From: CAZFLD01 sp964519835
Lineage (GTDB): Bacteria; Spirochaetota; Spirochaetia; DSM-27196; CAZFLD01
DNA: 64,000 bases
Reading direction: 5' to 3'
Assembly: GCA_964519835.1 (NCBI GenBank)
Contig: CAZFLD010000015.1
Location: 3,471-67,470, forward strand
In this document: one piece after another, positions 7,466 to 15,651 of the stretch
How positions within the stretch are numbered: the stretch's first letter is position 1
Layout of the letters: every line of letters starts with the position of its first letter
Position numbers and translations under genes: made by a program
The notes under the pieces: model-generated
Told to the model about the DNA's origin: nothing
The model's database searches: none
What the model saw: only the letters and a program-made list of their open reading frames with translations

Positions 7466-9217
7466 CTACCGTGCGTAAATGGGCCTGTCGGTATAGTGCG
7501 TGTGGAGGTACTTGTGGGAGGTCTCCGAGAGCGGCGCGCCGAGGAATTCCTTGTACAGTTTTTGTATAAAGGGATTCTGGTGAGAGCAGCGAAACTCCGA
7601 ACCCACGTCGTCGGCGTAGATAGCCTCGATGCGCTTCTTTCGCACTTCGTCGGTTGCGCCGTAAGGCTGGCCGCCGCCGCCGATACAGCCACCCCGGCAG
7701 GCCATGACCTCGATAAAGTGGTAGGGCAGCTCGCGGCCGGCGGCCTTCGCCTCTCGGACTCGGTCGAGAACGGTTGCGATGTTTTTCATGCTATGGGCTA
7801 CGGCAACCCGAACTTCGGTTCCTCCAATGTCTATTGCCGCTTCTTTGACGCCGTCGAGGCCACGAACCTGCTGGAGCTCCACCGCTCCCAGCTCCTCGTT
7901 GGTAATCAGGTAGTGGGCGGTGCGGAGCGCGGCTTCCATAACTCCGCCGGTTGCTCCAAAGATTGTTCCGGCGCCGCTGTACAGGCCGAGTGGTGCGTCC
8001 GCCTCCTCGTCCTCGAGATCGGCGAACTGAATGCCGGCTTGCTTGATCATACGGGAGAGCTCACGCGTGGTGATGGAAGCGTCGATGTCCTGGCAGCCGC
8101 TGGAGTGCATGTCTTCGTCACGATTTATCTCGTATTTTTTCGCGGTGCACGGCATGACGGAGACGTGAAAGATATCCTCGGGCTCGATTCCGGCGTTTTG
8201 GGCGTAGTAGGTCTTTGTCATTGCCGCCATCATCATCTGCGGAGACTTCGCGGAGGAGAAGTGCGGGATCATGTCGCCGTAGTACTTCTCCATAAAATCG
8301 ACCCAGGCGGGACAACACGAGGAGATAAGCGGAAGCTCGCCCTTCCCGTGAACAAAGCGCTCAACAAACTCCGAGCCCTCTTCCATGATGGTAAGGTCTG
8401 CCGCAAAGTTTGTATCAAAGACCTGGTCGAAGCCAAGCCGCCTGAGCGCGGAGTAGATTTTTTTGGTGACAAGTGTTCCCGGAGGAAGGCCAAAGGCCTC
8501 ACCGATGGCGGCACGGACAGCCGGCGCCACCTGGACCACCGTGTGGCGTTTTGGATCCCGGATTGCGTCAAACACCGCTTGTGTGCTGTCATTCTCGAAG
8601 ATCGCACCCACCGGACAGTGAGCGGAGCACTGGCCGCACTTGATACACGGGCTATCGTTTAGCTGAATGTCGCCTGCCGGCGCCATACGGGTCATGTCGC
8701 CCCGTCCGATAAACTCAAGCGCCCAAACATTCTGAAGCTCCTGGCACACCTTTACGCAGCGACCGCAGTTGATACATTTTTCCGGGTTCAAAACGATCGA
8801 CGGGGTCGAAGTGTCTTGCGGAAGGTCGCGGGGCGTGTGCTCGAAGTCGGTACCGCGAACACCAAACTCAGCGGCGAGGGTCTGCAGCTCACAGGTGTTG
8901 TTTCGGCCGCAGGTCAAGCAGGTATTTGGGTGCGTGGACAGAATCAGCTCGATAACTGTTCGGCGAACATCGCGAAGCTCGGAATCGTGGGTAATCACCT
9001 TCATGCCGTCTTCGCATTCGAGCGCACACGCGCGCAGCATCTTTGGCGAGTTCTCGAGTTTCACAACACAAATGCCACAAGCGGCCCATGCCGGGAGGTC
9101 CGGATGGTAGCATAGCTTGGGTATGCGCACGTTGACTTCTCGTGCAGCCTCGAGAACGTTTGTGCCCTTGGGAACCTCTACGTCTATTCCGTTTATCGTT
9201 AGTTTAACTGTTTCCAC
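7466..9217 (-). CDS. hndD: [FeFe] hydrogenase catalytic subunit (HndD/HydA, group A)
   Basis: Cytoplasmic catalytic subunit that makes or oxidises H2, 583 residues. In order: an N-terminal [2Fe-2S] ferredoxin domain (Cys in KLCYHP and ACGIC), a His-ligated cluster motif (HPNTCLTCGRNNTCELQ), two [4Fe-4S] motifs (CINCGRCVKVC and CIKCGQCSAHCP), then the H-cluster domain with signatures SSCCPAWVDF, MPCTAKKYE and ACRGGCIGGGGQP, and a C-terminal small-subunit-like segment. GTG 9217 is chosen because AGGGAG precedes it 12 bases after the hndC stop; the open frame extends 24 residues further but into hndC. With NuoE- and NuoF-like partners this is the layout of NAD(P)-dependent, often electron-bifurcating hydrogenases. 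Bifurcation itself is inferred. Confidence 0.96.
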   Translation of the reverse strand: METVKLTINGIDVEVPKGTNVLEAAREVNVRIPKLCYHPDLPAWAACGICVVKLENSPKMLRACALECEDGMKVITHDSELRDVRRTVIELILSTHPNTCLTCGRNNTCELQTLAAEFGVRGTDFEHTPRDLPQDTSTPSIVLNPEKCINCGRCVKVCQELQNVWALEFIGRGDMTRMAPAGDIQLNDSPCIKCGQCSAHCPVGAIFENDSTQAVFDAIRDPKRHTVVQVAPAVRAAIGEAFGLPPGTLVTKKIYSALRRLGFDQVFDTNFAADLTIMEEGSEFVERFVHGKGELPLISSCCPAWVDFMEKYYGDMIPHFSSAKSPQMMMAAMTKTYYAQNAGIEPEDIFHVSVMPCTAKKYEINRDEDMHSSGCQDIDASITTRELSRMIKQAGIQFADLEDEEADAPLGLYSGAGTIFGATGGVMEAALRTAHYLITNEELGAVELQQVRGLDGVKEAAIDIGGTEVRVAVAHSMKNIATVLDRVREAKAAGRELPYHFIEVMACRGGCIGGGGQPYGATDEVRKKRIEAIYADDVGSEFRCSHQNPFIQKLYKEFLGAPLSETSHKYLHTHYTDRPIYAR

Positions 9218-9228
9218 AACTGCTCTCC

Positions 9229-11016
9229 CTATTTCCGCTCGACTGCTTCGAACTTGCAGACCGAGTAGCACTCGCCGCACTTGATACATTCCGCTTGATT
9301 AATCTCGTGGGGCTGCCGCTTTTCGCCCGAAATACAGCTGACGGGGCATCGCCGCGCGCACAAGCCACAGCCGATGCACTTGTCGGGCAGGATGTGGAAG
9401 CTCACGAGCTCTTTGCACTTGCCGGCCGGACAGGTGTCGTTCTCGATATGGGCGAGGTACTCGGACTTAAAAAAACGGAGGGTCGACACTATCGGGTTGG
9501 GCGCCGTTTGGCCAAGGCCGCAGAGGCTCGCCCGCTTCATTGCCTCGCCGATTCGCTCCATCCGGTGGATGTCTTCCAACTCGGCCTGCCCCTTGGTGAT
9601 TCTGGTCAAAATATCGTGCAGCTTCCGGCCGCCAACACGACAGGGCGCGCACTTGCCGCAGGATTCTTCCACGGTAAACTCGAGGTAAAACTTGGCCACG
9701 TCGACGATACAGTCCTGCTCGTCCATGACAATCATGCCGCCGGAGCCCATGATCGAACCGAGATCCTGTAGGTGCTCGTAGTCGATGGGTGTGTCCAGGT
9801 ACTCGGAGGTAATCACACCGCCGGAGGGTCCGCCGGTCTGCACCGCCTTGAACGCTCGGCCGTCGGGAATGCCGCCGCCGATGTTGTAGATGATGTCCCT
9901 GAGGGGAGTACCCATGGGAACCTCTACAAGACCTGAGTTGTTGATTTTTCCGGTTAGGGCAAAAACCTTCGTTCCCTTGGACTTTTCGGTACCGATCTGC
10001 GCGAACCAGTCGCCGCCACGCTCGATGATTACGGGTATGTTGGCGTAGGTCTCCACATTGTTGATAACGGTGGGCTTGTCCCAGAGCCCTTTCACCGACG
10101 GAAAGGGCGGCCGGGGCCGCGGCATGCCCCGCTCGCCTTCGATTGACGCGAGCAGGGCGGTCTCTTCACCGCACACAAATGCACCTGCGCCGAGGCGCAG
10201 CTCGATATCAAAGCTAAAGTCGGTGCCCAGAATGCTGTCGCCCAAGAGGCCATATTCCTTGGCCTGGTCGATTGCCTTTTCTAGGCGGCCGATCGCAAGC
10301 GGATACTCCGCGCGGATGTAGATGTAACCCATGTCCGCCCCGATGGTCTTTCCGGCAATTATCATTGCCTCGAGGACCGAGTGGGGATCACCCTCGAGGA
10401 CACTTCGGTCCATATAGGCGCCCGGGTCACCCTCGTCGGCGTTGCAGACCACGTACTTTTGATCGGAGACCGGATCCCTGGTCAGCTTCCACTTGAGCCA
10501 GGTTGGGAATCCCGCACCGCCGCGGCCACGCAGACCCGCGGTCTTGAGCTCTTCGATGACTTGGTCCGCGCTCAGTTCAAACAGCACACGCTCGAGCGCC
10601 TTGTAGCCGTTTCGCGCAATGTACTCTTCGATACTCTCGGGATTGATAAAGCCGCAGTTCCTGAGCACAACACGAAACTGCTTTTGGTAGAAGCTGATTT
10701 CGTCAAATCGAGCATGCTGTTTGCTTTCAGATTCCTTGTACTGAAGGCGGTCGACAACGCGTCCTTTGATCAGATGCTCTTCCACCAGCTCGGCAACGTC
10801 GTCGGGAGTAACCTCGACGTAGAAAGCCTCTTCAGGGAGGATTTTGACAATGGGGCCTTTTTCGCAGAAACCAAAACAGCCGGTCTTCACGACCTGCACG
10901 TCACGGTCCATGCTCCGGGATTCGAGCTCACTCAGAAATCCCCGGTAGATGGGATCGGCCTTGTTCGACTCGCAGGCGGTTCCGCCGCAGATCAATACGT
11001 AGTTCTTGTAAGCCAT
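9229..11016 (-). CDS. hndC: Hydrogenase NAD(P)H/FMN subunit, NuoF-like (HndC)
   Basis: Flavoprotein subunit that exchanges electrons with NAD(P)H, 595 residues. Domains in order: a thioredoxin-like [2Fe-2S] domain (Cys in CGGTACESN and GCFGFC), a NuoF core with the glycine-rich nucleotide site GRGGAGFPTWLKW (about residue 165) and FMN-side motif LRLGAGAFVCGEETALL, the SLBB/NuoF iron-sulfur region ESCGKCAPCRVGG, and a C-terminal pair of [4Fe-4S] motifs (CIGCGLCARRCP and CIKCGECYSVC). This matches HndC/HydB of multisubunit [FeFe] hydrogenases. It lies between hndB (42-base gap) and the catalytic gene (11-base gap) in one operon. Confidence 0.96.
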   Translation of the reverse strand: MAYKNYVLICGGTACESNKADPIYRGFLSELESRSMDRDVQVVKTGCFGFCEKGPIVKILPEEAFYVEVTPDDVAELVEEHLIKGRVVDRLQYKESESKQHARFDEISFYQKQFRVVLRNCGFINPESIEEYIARNGYKALERVLFELSADQVIEELKTAGLRGRGGAGFPTWLKWKLTRDPVSDQKYVVCNADEGDPGAYMDRSVLEGDPHSVLEAMIIAGKTIGADMGYIYIRAEYPLAIGRLEKAIDQAKEYGLLGDSILGTDFSFDIELRLGAGAFVCGEETALLASIEGERGMPRPRPPFPSVKGLWDKPTVINNVETYANIPVIIERGGDWFAQIGTEKSKGTKVFALTGKINNSGLVEVPMGTPLRDIIYNIGGGIPDGRAFKAVQTGGPSGGVITSEYLDTPIDYEHLQDLGSIMGSGGMIVMDEQDCIVDVAKFYLEFTVEESCGKCAPCRVGGRKLHDILTRITKGQAELEDIHRMERIGEAMKRASLCGLGQTAPNPIVSTLRFFKSEYLAHIENDTCPAGKCKELVSFHILPDKCIGCGLCARRCPVSCISGEKRQPHEINQAECIKCGECYSVCKFEAVERK

Positions 11017-11058
11017 AGCGTCTTTCCCTCAGTTTGCCTCAGCCTGTTTTGGGCGGCC

Positions 11059-11457
11059 TTAGTTTCCGCCTTCGACGATGTCCGCCGATGGGCGATCGAA
11101 CACATGCTCGTCGACAAGGGACTTGCCGATGATGTGCTCCCGCACGATTCGTTTTGCTATCTCGGGAGTAACCCGACCGTAAATCACGTTGGGCATCTCG
11201 GGCATTCGCACCTCAACCGTAGGTTCGGCATGGTCAAGGCCAAGACTGCCGGTCTGCCGCAGGGCGACGGAAGACAGCTTCCGTTCCTCCAGCTCCGCCA
11301 AAAACGCATTAAGAGTGTCTTTGGCTCCGGCGGCGATGCCGCTTGTTCCCATTCCAACGATAACCTGAATCGACTTGTTCTCCGTCTCGCGCATGTCGAG
11401 TTCTTCACGCTTTTTCTCACGGAGCTTCCGCAGATCATCAAGACTCATCTTTGCCAT
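11059..11457 (-). CDS. hndB: HndB-like ferredoxin-fold subunit lacking all cluster cysteines
   Basis: Small hydrogenase-operon protein, 132 residues, resembling HndB (thioredoxin-like ferredoxin fold). It has an N-terminal basic helix (LRKLREKKREEL) and then the fold. Where cluster-binding homologues have Cys in GTCGIAAGA and GCxGxC, this protein has GTSGIAAGA and TGSLGLDHAEPTVEV, and it contains no cysteine at all. It therefore cannot bind a [2Fe-2S] cluster and is probably structural or regulatory. The start is ATG 11457 with GGAG upstream; the open frame runs further upstream but without family similarity. The 115 bases between it and the ATPase gene hold no recognisable gene. Confidence 0.85.
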   Translation of the reverse strand: MAKMSLDDLRKLREKKREELDMRETENKSIQVIVGMGTSGIAAGAKDTLNAFLAELEERKLSSVALRQTGSLGLDHAEPTVEVRMPEMPNVIYGRVTPEIAKRIVREHIIGKSLVDEHVFDRPSADIVEGGN

Positions 11458-11572
11458 AACGACTCCTTCTCCTGTTCGTGCTGCCGCTCGGACCATGGCC
11501 GAGTTCCGCGACGGGCACCTCTGTGCGGCGGCGCCTCGGCAACCCAATGGGGCCGGTTCCGGTTGCACACGA

Positions 11573-12118
11573 TCAGCCTTCAAGCGACCGCAAGTACTCG
11601 CGGAGCGCGAGGCGCGAACCAACCGACTCCAGGTCGCCTAAGGCCTCGCGGATGTCCCGGCGCGACAGGGTGTAATCCACCGCGCCGCCGGCGGGTTCCG
11701 ACCTCATTCGCCGGACGACAAGCTCGTAGTCGCCGGTAAAACAGAGCGCCGTTTCCAACAAGCCGACCACGTCGCCGATAGGCGGTAGATCGATATGCGA
11801 TGCCGGAAGCTCCACGTCGATCCGCGTACCCCTACTCGGTGTGGAATCCACCTCCACGACGCCGCCGACTAGTTCGGCCGCATGGGCCAAAAACGGAAAG
11901 CCAAGCCCCACGGTGCGGCCGGGATGCTTTTTGCCGTCCGTGCCGTAGGGGTCCAGAAGACGTTTAACCGCCTCCTGATCCATGCCGACCCCGTCGTCAC
12001 AAACGCTAAAACTGATCCGTTTGCTCGTCTCGTTTAGCTCGAGCTCTACTCGGCCGGCGGAAGCCGCCACCGCGTTCTCCACCAGCTCCAGCACCAGGTC
12101 GCAAATGCTTTTGTGCAA
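11573..12118 (-). CDS. Histidine-kinase-type ATPase domain protein in hydrogenase operon
   Basis: 181 residues, mostly one GHKL ATPase domain: N-box ELVENAVAAS at about residues 11-20, G1 box DDGVGMD (about 41), and G2 box GLGFPFL (about 72). There is no phospho-acceptor histidine domain and no sensor, so it is not a complete kinase. The C-terminal third (about residues 110-181) is unassigned. Translation starts at TTG 12118, directly after the hndA stop (TAATTG), suggesting coupling. ATPases of this kind recur inside [FeFe] hydrogenase operons of fermentative bacteria. Their role is not settled; a protein-kinase/anti-sigma-like switch is one inference. Confidence 0.85.
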   Translation of the reverse strand: MHKSICDLVLELVENAVAASAGRVELELNETSKRISFSVCDDGVGMDQEAVKRLLDPYGTDGKKHPGRTVGLGFPFLAHAAELVGGVVEVDSTPSRGTRIDVELPASHIDLPPIGDVVGLLETALCFTGDYELVVRRMRSEPAGGAVDYTLSRRDIREALGDLESVGSRLALREYLRSLEG

Positions 12119-12598
12119 TTACGCGTTGCGGTGTTTTGCCAGGATCTCCGGAAGGTCCTTCTTGCCGACCTTGCCGTAGACCTCACCGTTGACCATCAGA
12201 ACCGGTGCGAGGCCACAGCAGCCCACACAACGAACAGCCTCTATCGAGAACTCACGATCGTCGGTTACCGAGTTCACGCCGATTCCCAATAGACTCTCCA
12301 GCTCGGCGATGATGTCCTCGCCGCCCTTTAGGTAGCAGGCCGTGCCCATGCAAACGGCTATCTGGTTGCGTCCGGGCTCTTCCAGCTTAAAAAAGTGGTA
12401 GAAGGTGATAACTCCGTAAATTTTGGCGAGGGGCACGTCTAGACGACGCGCAATCTCAAAGGCTACCTCACGCGGCACGTAGCCATAGATACGTTGGGTG
12501 CGGTGCAAGACCATAATCAGATTGCCCGGTTTTTTCTTCCACTCATCAATAAACGAAACTAGCTCGTCGGGGAGCGTCACTTCTGTAGCCGTACTCAT
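12119..12598 (-). CDS. hndA: Hydrogenase [2Fe-2S] subunit, NuoE-like (HndA)
   Basis: Electron-transfer subunit of the hydrogenase, 159 residues, homologous to the 24-kDa subunit of complex I. The N-terminal helical part (LIMVLHRTQRIYGYVPREVA) is followed by the thioredoxin-like [2Fe-2S] domain with ligands in CMGTACYLKGG and RCVGCCGLAPV. ATG 12598 is preceded by GGAGGCGCC, a clear ribosome-binding site; the open frame extends 26 residues upstream without similarity. It is the first gene of the leftward hydrogenase operon and is transcribed away from the Rex-type operator at 12753-12770. Confidence 0.95.
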   Translation of the reverse strand: MSTATEVTLPDELVSFIDEWKKKPGNLIMVLHRTQRIYGYVPREVAFEIARRLDVPLAKIYGVITFYHFFKLEEPGRNQIAVCMGTACYLKGGEDIIAELESLLGIGVNSVTDDREFSIEAVRCVGCCGLAPVLMVNGEVYGKVGKKDLPEILAKHRNA

Positions 12599-12752
12599 GG
12601 CGCCTCCAGGTATCGGTTTTCTTCCAGCTGTGCTGTTTTTGGACTTTTTTGAAAGGACTCGCGCCGATACTATCACTGAGACGCCAATTAACGCAATACG
12701 TGTGTCGTTATTTTTGTCCTTCGTTCTTTTATTTCTTCACTAAGATCTTTTG

Positions 12753-12770
12753 TTGTGATACTAATCACAT
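12753..12770. promoter_or_regulatory. Rex operator-like palindrome
   Basis: TTGTGATACTAATCACAT contains a perfect 6-bp inverted repeat TGTGAT-ACTA-ATCACA, close to known Rex boxes (TTGTGAA-N4-TTCACAA type). It ends one base before the rex start codon and lies 155 bases upstream of hndA, between divergent transcripts. The simplest reading is redox-controlled (NADH/NAD+) repression of both the hydrogenase operon and rex itself. Confidence 0.75.
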
Positions 12771-12771
12771 A

Positions 12772-13425
12772 ATGACCGTCACTCCCCGTAGAGCCACCGT
12801 ACTTCGGCTTGCCCGGTACCTTCGCATACTCGAAAAACTAAAAGCCCTCGGTCTTGTAAAGGTGTTCTCGAACAATCTGGGCGATGCCGTCGGCGTAAGC
12901 GCCGCTGCGGTTCGTAAAGACTTGGCAACACTCGACATCCAGGGCAACAAACGCGGCGGGTACTCCATCGACACTCTTATTGGCCGCTTGCGAGAGCTTC
13001 TCGGCAAGCTAAACGATCAAGAAATTGTTCTTGTCGGCTGCGGCCGGATCGGCTCGGCCCTCCTATCGTACAGCGAGTTCGAGAAGGAAGACCTGCGCAT
13101 TGTCGCCGGCTTTGATGTCGACGAGAGACTGCATCGTGCGGGGCCGCCACCGGTGCTGCCGATCGAGCGATTGGAGGCATTTGTCCGAGAACGGGGCATC
13201 CGCATCGCAATTATGGCCGTGCCGGAGACGGCGGCAGGCAAAGTGTTCGAACGGCTCCGCGCTGCAGGAATAGAGGGCGTATTGAACTTTGCCCCCACCG
13301 AGTTAAAATGCGCGTCGGCGGAGTGTGAGGAAGGCTGTCCGGACGGATGTGTGGTGCAAAACGTGAACATAGGCCTGGAGTTGGAAAACCTCTGCTACAT
13401 GGTTACCCTACGACCAACTCCGTGA
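12772..13425 (+). CDS. rex: Redox-sensing transcriptional repressor Rex
   Basis: DNA-binding NADH/NAD+ sensor, 217 residues. The N-terminal winged helix (about 1-80) contains GVSAAAVRKDLATLDIQGNK and RGGYSIDTLIGRLRELLG. The Rossmann domain starts with IVLVGCGRIGSALL and ends near LNFAPTEL, as in other Rex proteins. The oddity is that between LNFAPT and the C-terminal domain-swap helix it has a cysteine cluster CASAECEEGCPDGC (spacing C-x4-C-x3-C-x3-C) plus another Cys in ENLCYMV; Rex proteins usually have a short, Cys-free loop here. ATG 12772 is preferred over an upstream in-frame start because family similarity begins there. It heads the rightward operon opposite the hydrogenase. Confidence 0.93.
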   Translation: MTVTPRRATVLRLARYLRILEKLKALGLVKVFSNNLGDAVGVSAAAVRKDLATLDIQGNKRGGYSIDTLIGRLRELLGKLNDQEIVLVGCGRIGSALLSYSEFEKEDLRIVAGFDVDERLHRAGPPPVLPIERLEAFVRERGIRIAIMAVPETAAGKVFERLRAAGIEGVLNFAPTELKCASAECEEGCPDGCVVQNVNIGLELENLCYMVTLRPTP

Positions 13426-13432
13426 AGTAACC

Positions 13433-14371
13433 ATGAGCTCAATACCAATAGGCCCGGACGACTCACCAACCGTTGTTGTCGAACTCATCTACTCCCTCAA
13501 GGTGCGGGACGTCATGTCCAAGGATCTGATCACCGCGACACAAGACGAGAGCCTTCGCGAGATTCAGAAAAAGATGAAGGCAAACGGCATTACCGGTGTT
13601 CCGGTCGTAAGCGGGCGACGTATCCTGGGAATCGTCAGCATCGACGACATCATAAGCGCCCTGGATCGGGGCCACATCGACGAGCCGGCCGAGAACTGGA
13701 TGACTCGATCTTTAATCGTGCTCGAGGACGATATGCCCCTGGCATTCGGCATCTCTTATTTGGAAAAGTATCGCTACGGACGGTTTCCCGTTTTGGACAG
13801 GAACAAAGAGCTGGTGGGAATCGTTACAAGCCGTGATGTGTTGGTTTCACTACTTGTTGCCGTGAATAAGGAGCTCGAGCGACTCGAGGCGGCCCAGGCG
13901 CCACCGTTGGAATCTTCCGCGGGAGAAGTACGACGTGTGTACCGCACCCGGCGCTTTGATTTCGAGGCTGCGGGCAAGGCCTCGGCAGAGATAAAAGGCA
14001 TCTTAAAGGAGAGGGGGCTCGACTCGCCTACGATTCGGCGTGTTGCAGTTGCCTGCTACGAGCTCGAGATGAACCAAGTCGTTCACTCCTACGGCGGCAC
14101 CCTCGACATTCGAATTTCGCCACAACAGGTGGTGCTCGAGGCCGTGGACCCGGGCCCGGGAATTGCCGATGTTGAGCAAGCGCTAACCGAGGGATGGTCC
14201 ACCGCTAACGATTGGATTCGGTCGCTCGGCTTCGGAGCGGGCATGGGATTGCCGAACACACGACGCGTCTCCGACGAGTTCGACATTGAATCCGCGGTGG
14301 GCACCGGCACACGGGTGCGCATTGTCATCGACCTCGCCGGCGGTAGAGGTGGCGATAAGGAGGGAGCATGA
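13433..14371 (+). CDS. CBS-pair protein fused to anti-sigma-type ATPase domain
   Basis: 312 residues. Two CBS motifs form a Bateman module at about 20-150 (VRDVMSKDLITATQDESL, GVPVVSGRRILGIVSIDDI and GRFPVLDRNKELVGIVTSRD), which usually binds adenosine nucleotides. The C-terminal half (about 170-305) is a GHKL/RsbW-like ATPase with N-box YELEMNQVVHSYGG, DPGPGIAD and GFGAGMGLPNTRRV. It follows rex by 7 bases and overlaps the next gene (ATGA). A nucleotide-sensing switch for hydrogenase or redox genes is inferred from fusion and context. Similar fusions are known next to [FeFe] hydrogenases, but the target is unknown. Confidence 0.88.
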   Translation: MSSIPIGPDDSPTVVVELIYSLKVRDVMSKDLITATQDESLREIQKKMKANGITGVPVVSGRRILGIVSIDDIISALDRGHIDEPAENWMTRSLIVLEDDMPLAFGISYLEKYRYGRFPVLDRNKELVGIVTSRDVLVSLLVAVNKELERLEAAQAPPLESSAGEVRRVYRTRRFDFEAAGKASAEIKGILKERGLDSPTIRRVAVACYELEMNQVVHSYGGTLDIRISPQQVVLEAVDPGPGIADVEQALTEGWSTANDWIRSLGFGAGMGLPNTRRVSDEFDIESAVGTGTRVRIVIDLAGGRGGDKEGA

Positions 14372-14736
14372 CCGTTTCCGAGCTGGCGGCACTGGTGGAC
14401 GGTACGCTGGTCCAGGCCAAAATTTCCGAGGACAGAATCACGGGCGGCTTCACTTCGGACCTGCTAAGCGACGTAATGGCCCACGCCGCGGAGGGCGACG
14501 CGCTAATCACAATTCAGGCCCACAAGAACGCCGTCGCCGTCAGCGGCCTCGCCGGCATCAGGGCCATTGTGTTCTGCAGCAACCGCCCAATCCCAGCCGA
14601 CGTATTGGCTGCCGCCGAATCTGAGGGCATCGCGATAGTATCGACGGGGTCCAACCAGTTTGTGTGCTCCGGGCGCGTCTTCCAGGCGCTTAGCAATGGG
14701 CCCGGACAATCCGGTGGTGACTCGGCACAGGCGTAG
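14368..14736 (+). CDS. DRTGG-domain protein
   Basis: 122 residues covering one DRTGG-type domain, named from its occurrence next to CBS modules and in phosphotransacetylases. Landmarks are TVSELAALVDGTLVQA, GGFTSDLLSDVMAHA and ALITIQAHKNAVAVSGLAG, with a C-terminal IAIVSTGSNQFVCSGRVFQ. No catalytic residues are evident; ligand binding is the likely role. Its start overlaps the preceding stop (ATGA) and a PHP gene follows six bases later, so it is an integral member of the rex operon. Confidence 0.85.
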   Translation: MTVSELAALVDGTLVQAKISEDRITGGFTSDLLSDVMAHAAEGDALITIQAHKNAVAVSGLAGIRAIVFCSNRPIPADVLAAAESEGIAIVSTGSNQFVCSGRVFQALSNGPGQSGGDSAQA

Positions 14737-14742
14737 GTCGGC

Positions 14743-15543
14743 GTGCTGATTCGCACCGACCTCCACGTACACTCCTGCTTAAGCCCCTGTGGTGACCTCC
14801 ACTCCTCGCCGCGGGCCCTGGTGGCTGCGGCCCGCGACCGAAATCTCGATATTGTTGCGTTGACGGACCACAATACCGCGGAAAACGTCGGCGTATTCTC
14901 CCGGCTTTCGCTCGAGGCCGGGCTCGTCGCGATCCCCGGAATCGAGCTTGCCACCGTCGAAGAGGTGCACGTTGTGTGCCTGTTTGCAGACGCCGAAACT
15001 GCGGTGTCGTTCGGGCGGGAGGTGTACCACACCCTGCCGGAGACGGGCCACGACCCCGCACGATTCGGCGACCAAGTCATTGTCGACGAGAACGATATGA
15101 TCCAGGGCGAGTTGGAGAAGAGTCTATTTGGAGCTTCCAGCCTAACTCTCGAGGATGCGTTCGCACGAGTCCGGACTTTGGGCGGACTCTTTATCCCGGC
15201 ACACATCGACAGAGCAACCAACAGCATTCTGAGCCAGCTGGGATTTGTGCCCGATCTGCCTTTTGATGCGGTAGAAGTCGTAGGCACCACTCCGCCGCCC
15301 GGCCTGGAGCATTTCTGCTCGACTGCGGCGTCCGACGCCCACCGGCCGGAGGACGTCGGTCGCAGGTATATCGAATTCAACGCCGACTTGCCGGCAGCGT
15401 CCGCGGAGCCGGCCCCGGGATCGGACGCCGGACGAGCCCCACCGCCGGAGGCCACGTTTGATTCGCCGGCAGCCGCCTTTGACGCACTGGTGGGCGCGCT
15501 ACGAGCCAATTGCGTCAGGCGGGTCTTTTCCCCCGTGCGGTAG
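14743..15543 (+). CDS. PHP-domain metal-dependent phosphoesterase
   Basis: 266 residues. The polymerase-and-histidinol-phosphatase fold is shown by its metal-binding motifs in order: DLHVHSCLSPCGDL near the start, LTDHNTAENV (about 42), PGIELATVEEVHVVCLF, FIPAHIDR (about 150) and SDAHRPEDVG (about 195). A hydrolytic phosphoesterase acting on a small molecule or nucleotide is expected; the substrate is unknown. The last 60 residues are Ala/Pro rich. Start GTG 14743 lies six bases after the DRTGG stop. The co-occurrence CBS-ATPase, DRTGG, PHP beside a hydrogenase suggests a shared signalling task. Confidence 0.88.
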   Translation: MLIRTDLHVHSCLSPCGDLHSSPRALVAAARDRNLDIVALTDHNTAENVGVFSRLSLEAGLVAIPGIELATVEEVHVVCLFADAETAVSFGREVYHTLPETGHDPARFGDQVIVDENDMIQGELEKSLFGASSLTLEDAFARVRTLGGLFIPAHIDRATNSILSQLGFVPDLPFDAVEVVGTTPPPGLEHFCSTAASDAHRPEDVGRRYIEFNADLPAASAEPAPGSDAGRAPPPEATFDSPAAAFDALVGALRANCVRRVFSPVR

Positions 15544-15562
15544 CACGTTCTGGTAGCACTCT

Positions 15563-15594
15563 CGGCAACACTGTCCGGCGGCAACACTGTCCGG
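15563..15594. repeat. 16-bp tandem duplication
   Basis: CGGCAACACTGTCCGG occurs twice in direct succession just after the PHP gene, in the 108-base gap before a converging gene. It has no obvious role. Confidence 0.7.
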
Positions 15595-15651
15595 CAGAAT
15601 TTTGGCCCACCGATAGGGACGTGCGATCGTGGATCGCGACCGACGGAACCT

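Noticed and set aside
7496..8662. Long plus-strand open frame opposite the hydrogenase catalytic gene
   Set aside because: Antisense shadow of a GC-rich gene; the minus strand carries complete H-cluster motifs and the plus-strand translation resembles nothing.
10381..11739. 452-codon plus-strand open frame opposite hndB and hndC
   Set aside because: It spans several real genes on the other strand and has no family similarity.
14514..15587. 357-codon minus-strand open frame opposite the DRTGG and PHP genes
   Set aside because: Ser/Arg/Ala-rich shadow translation; the plus-strand genes have clear domain motifs.
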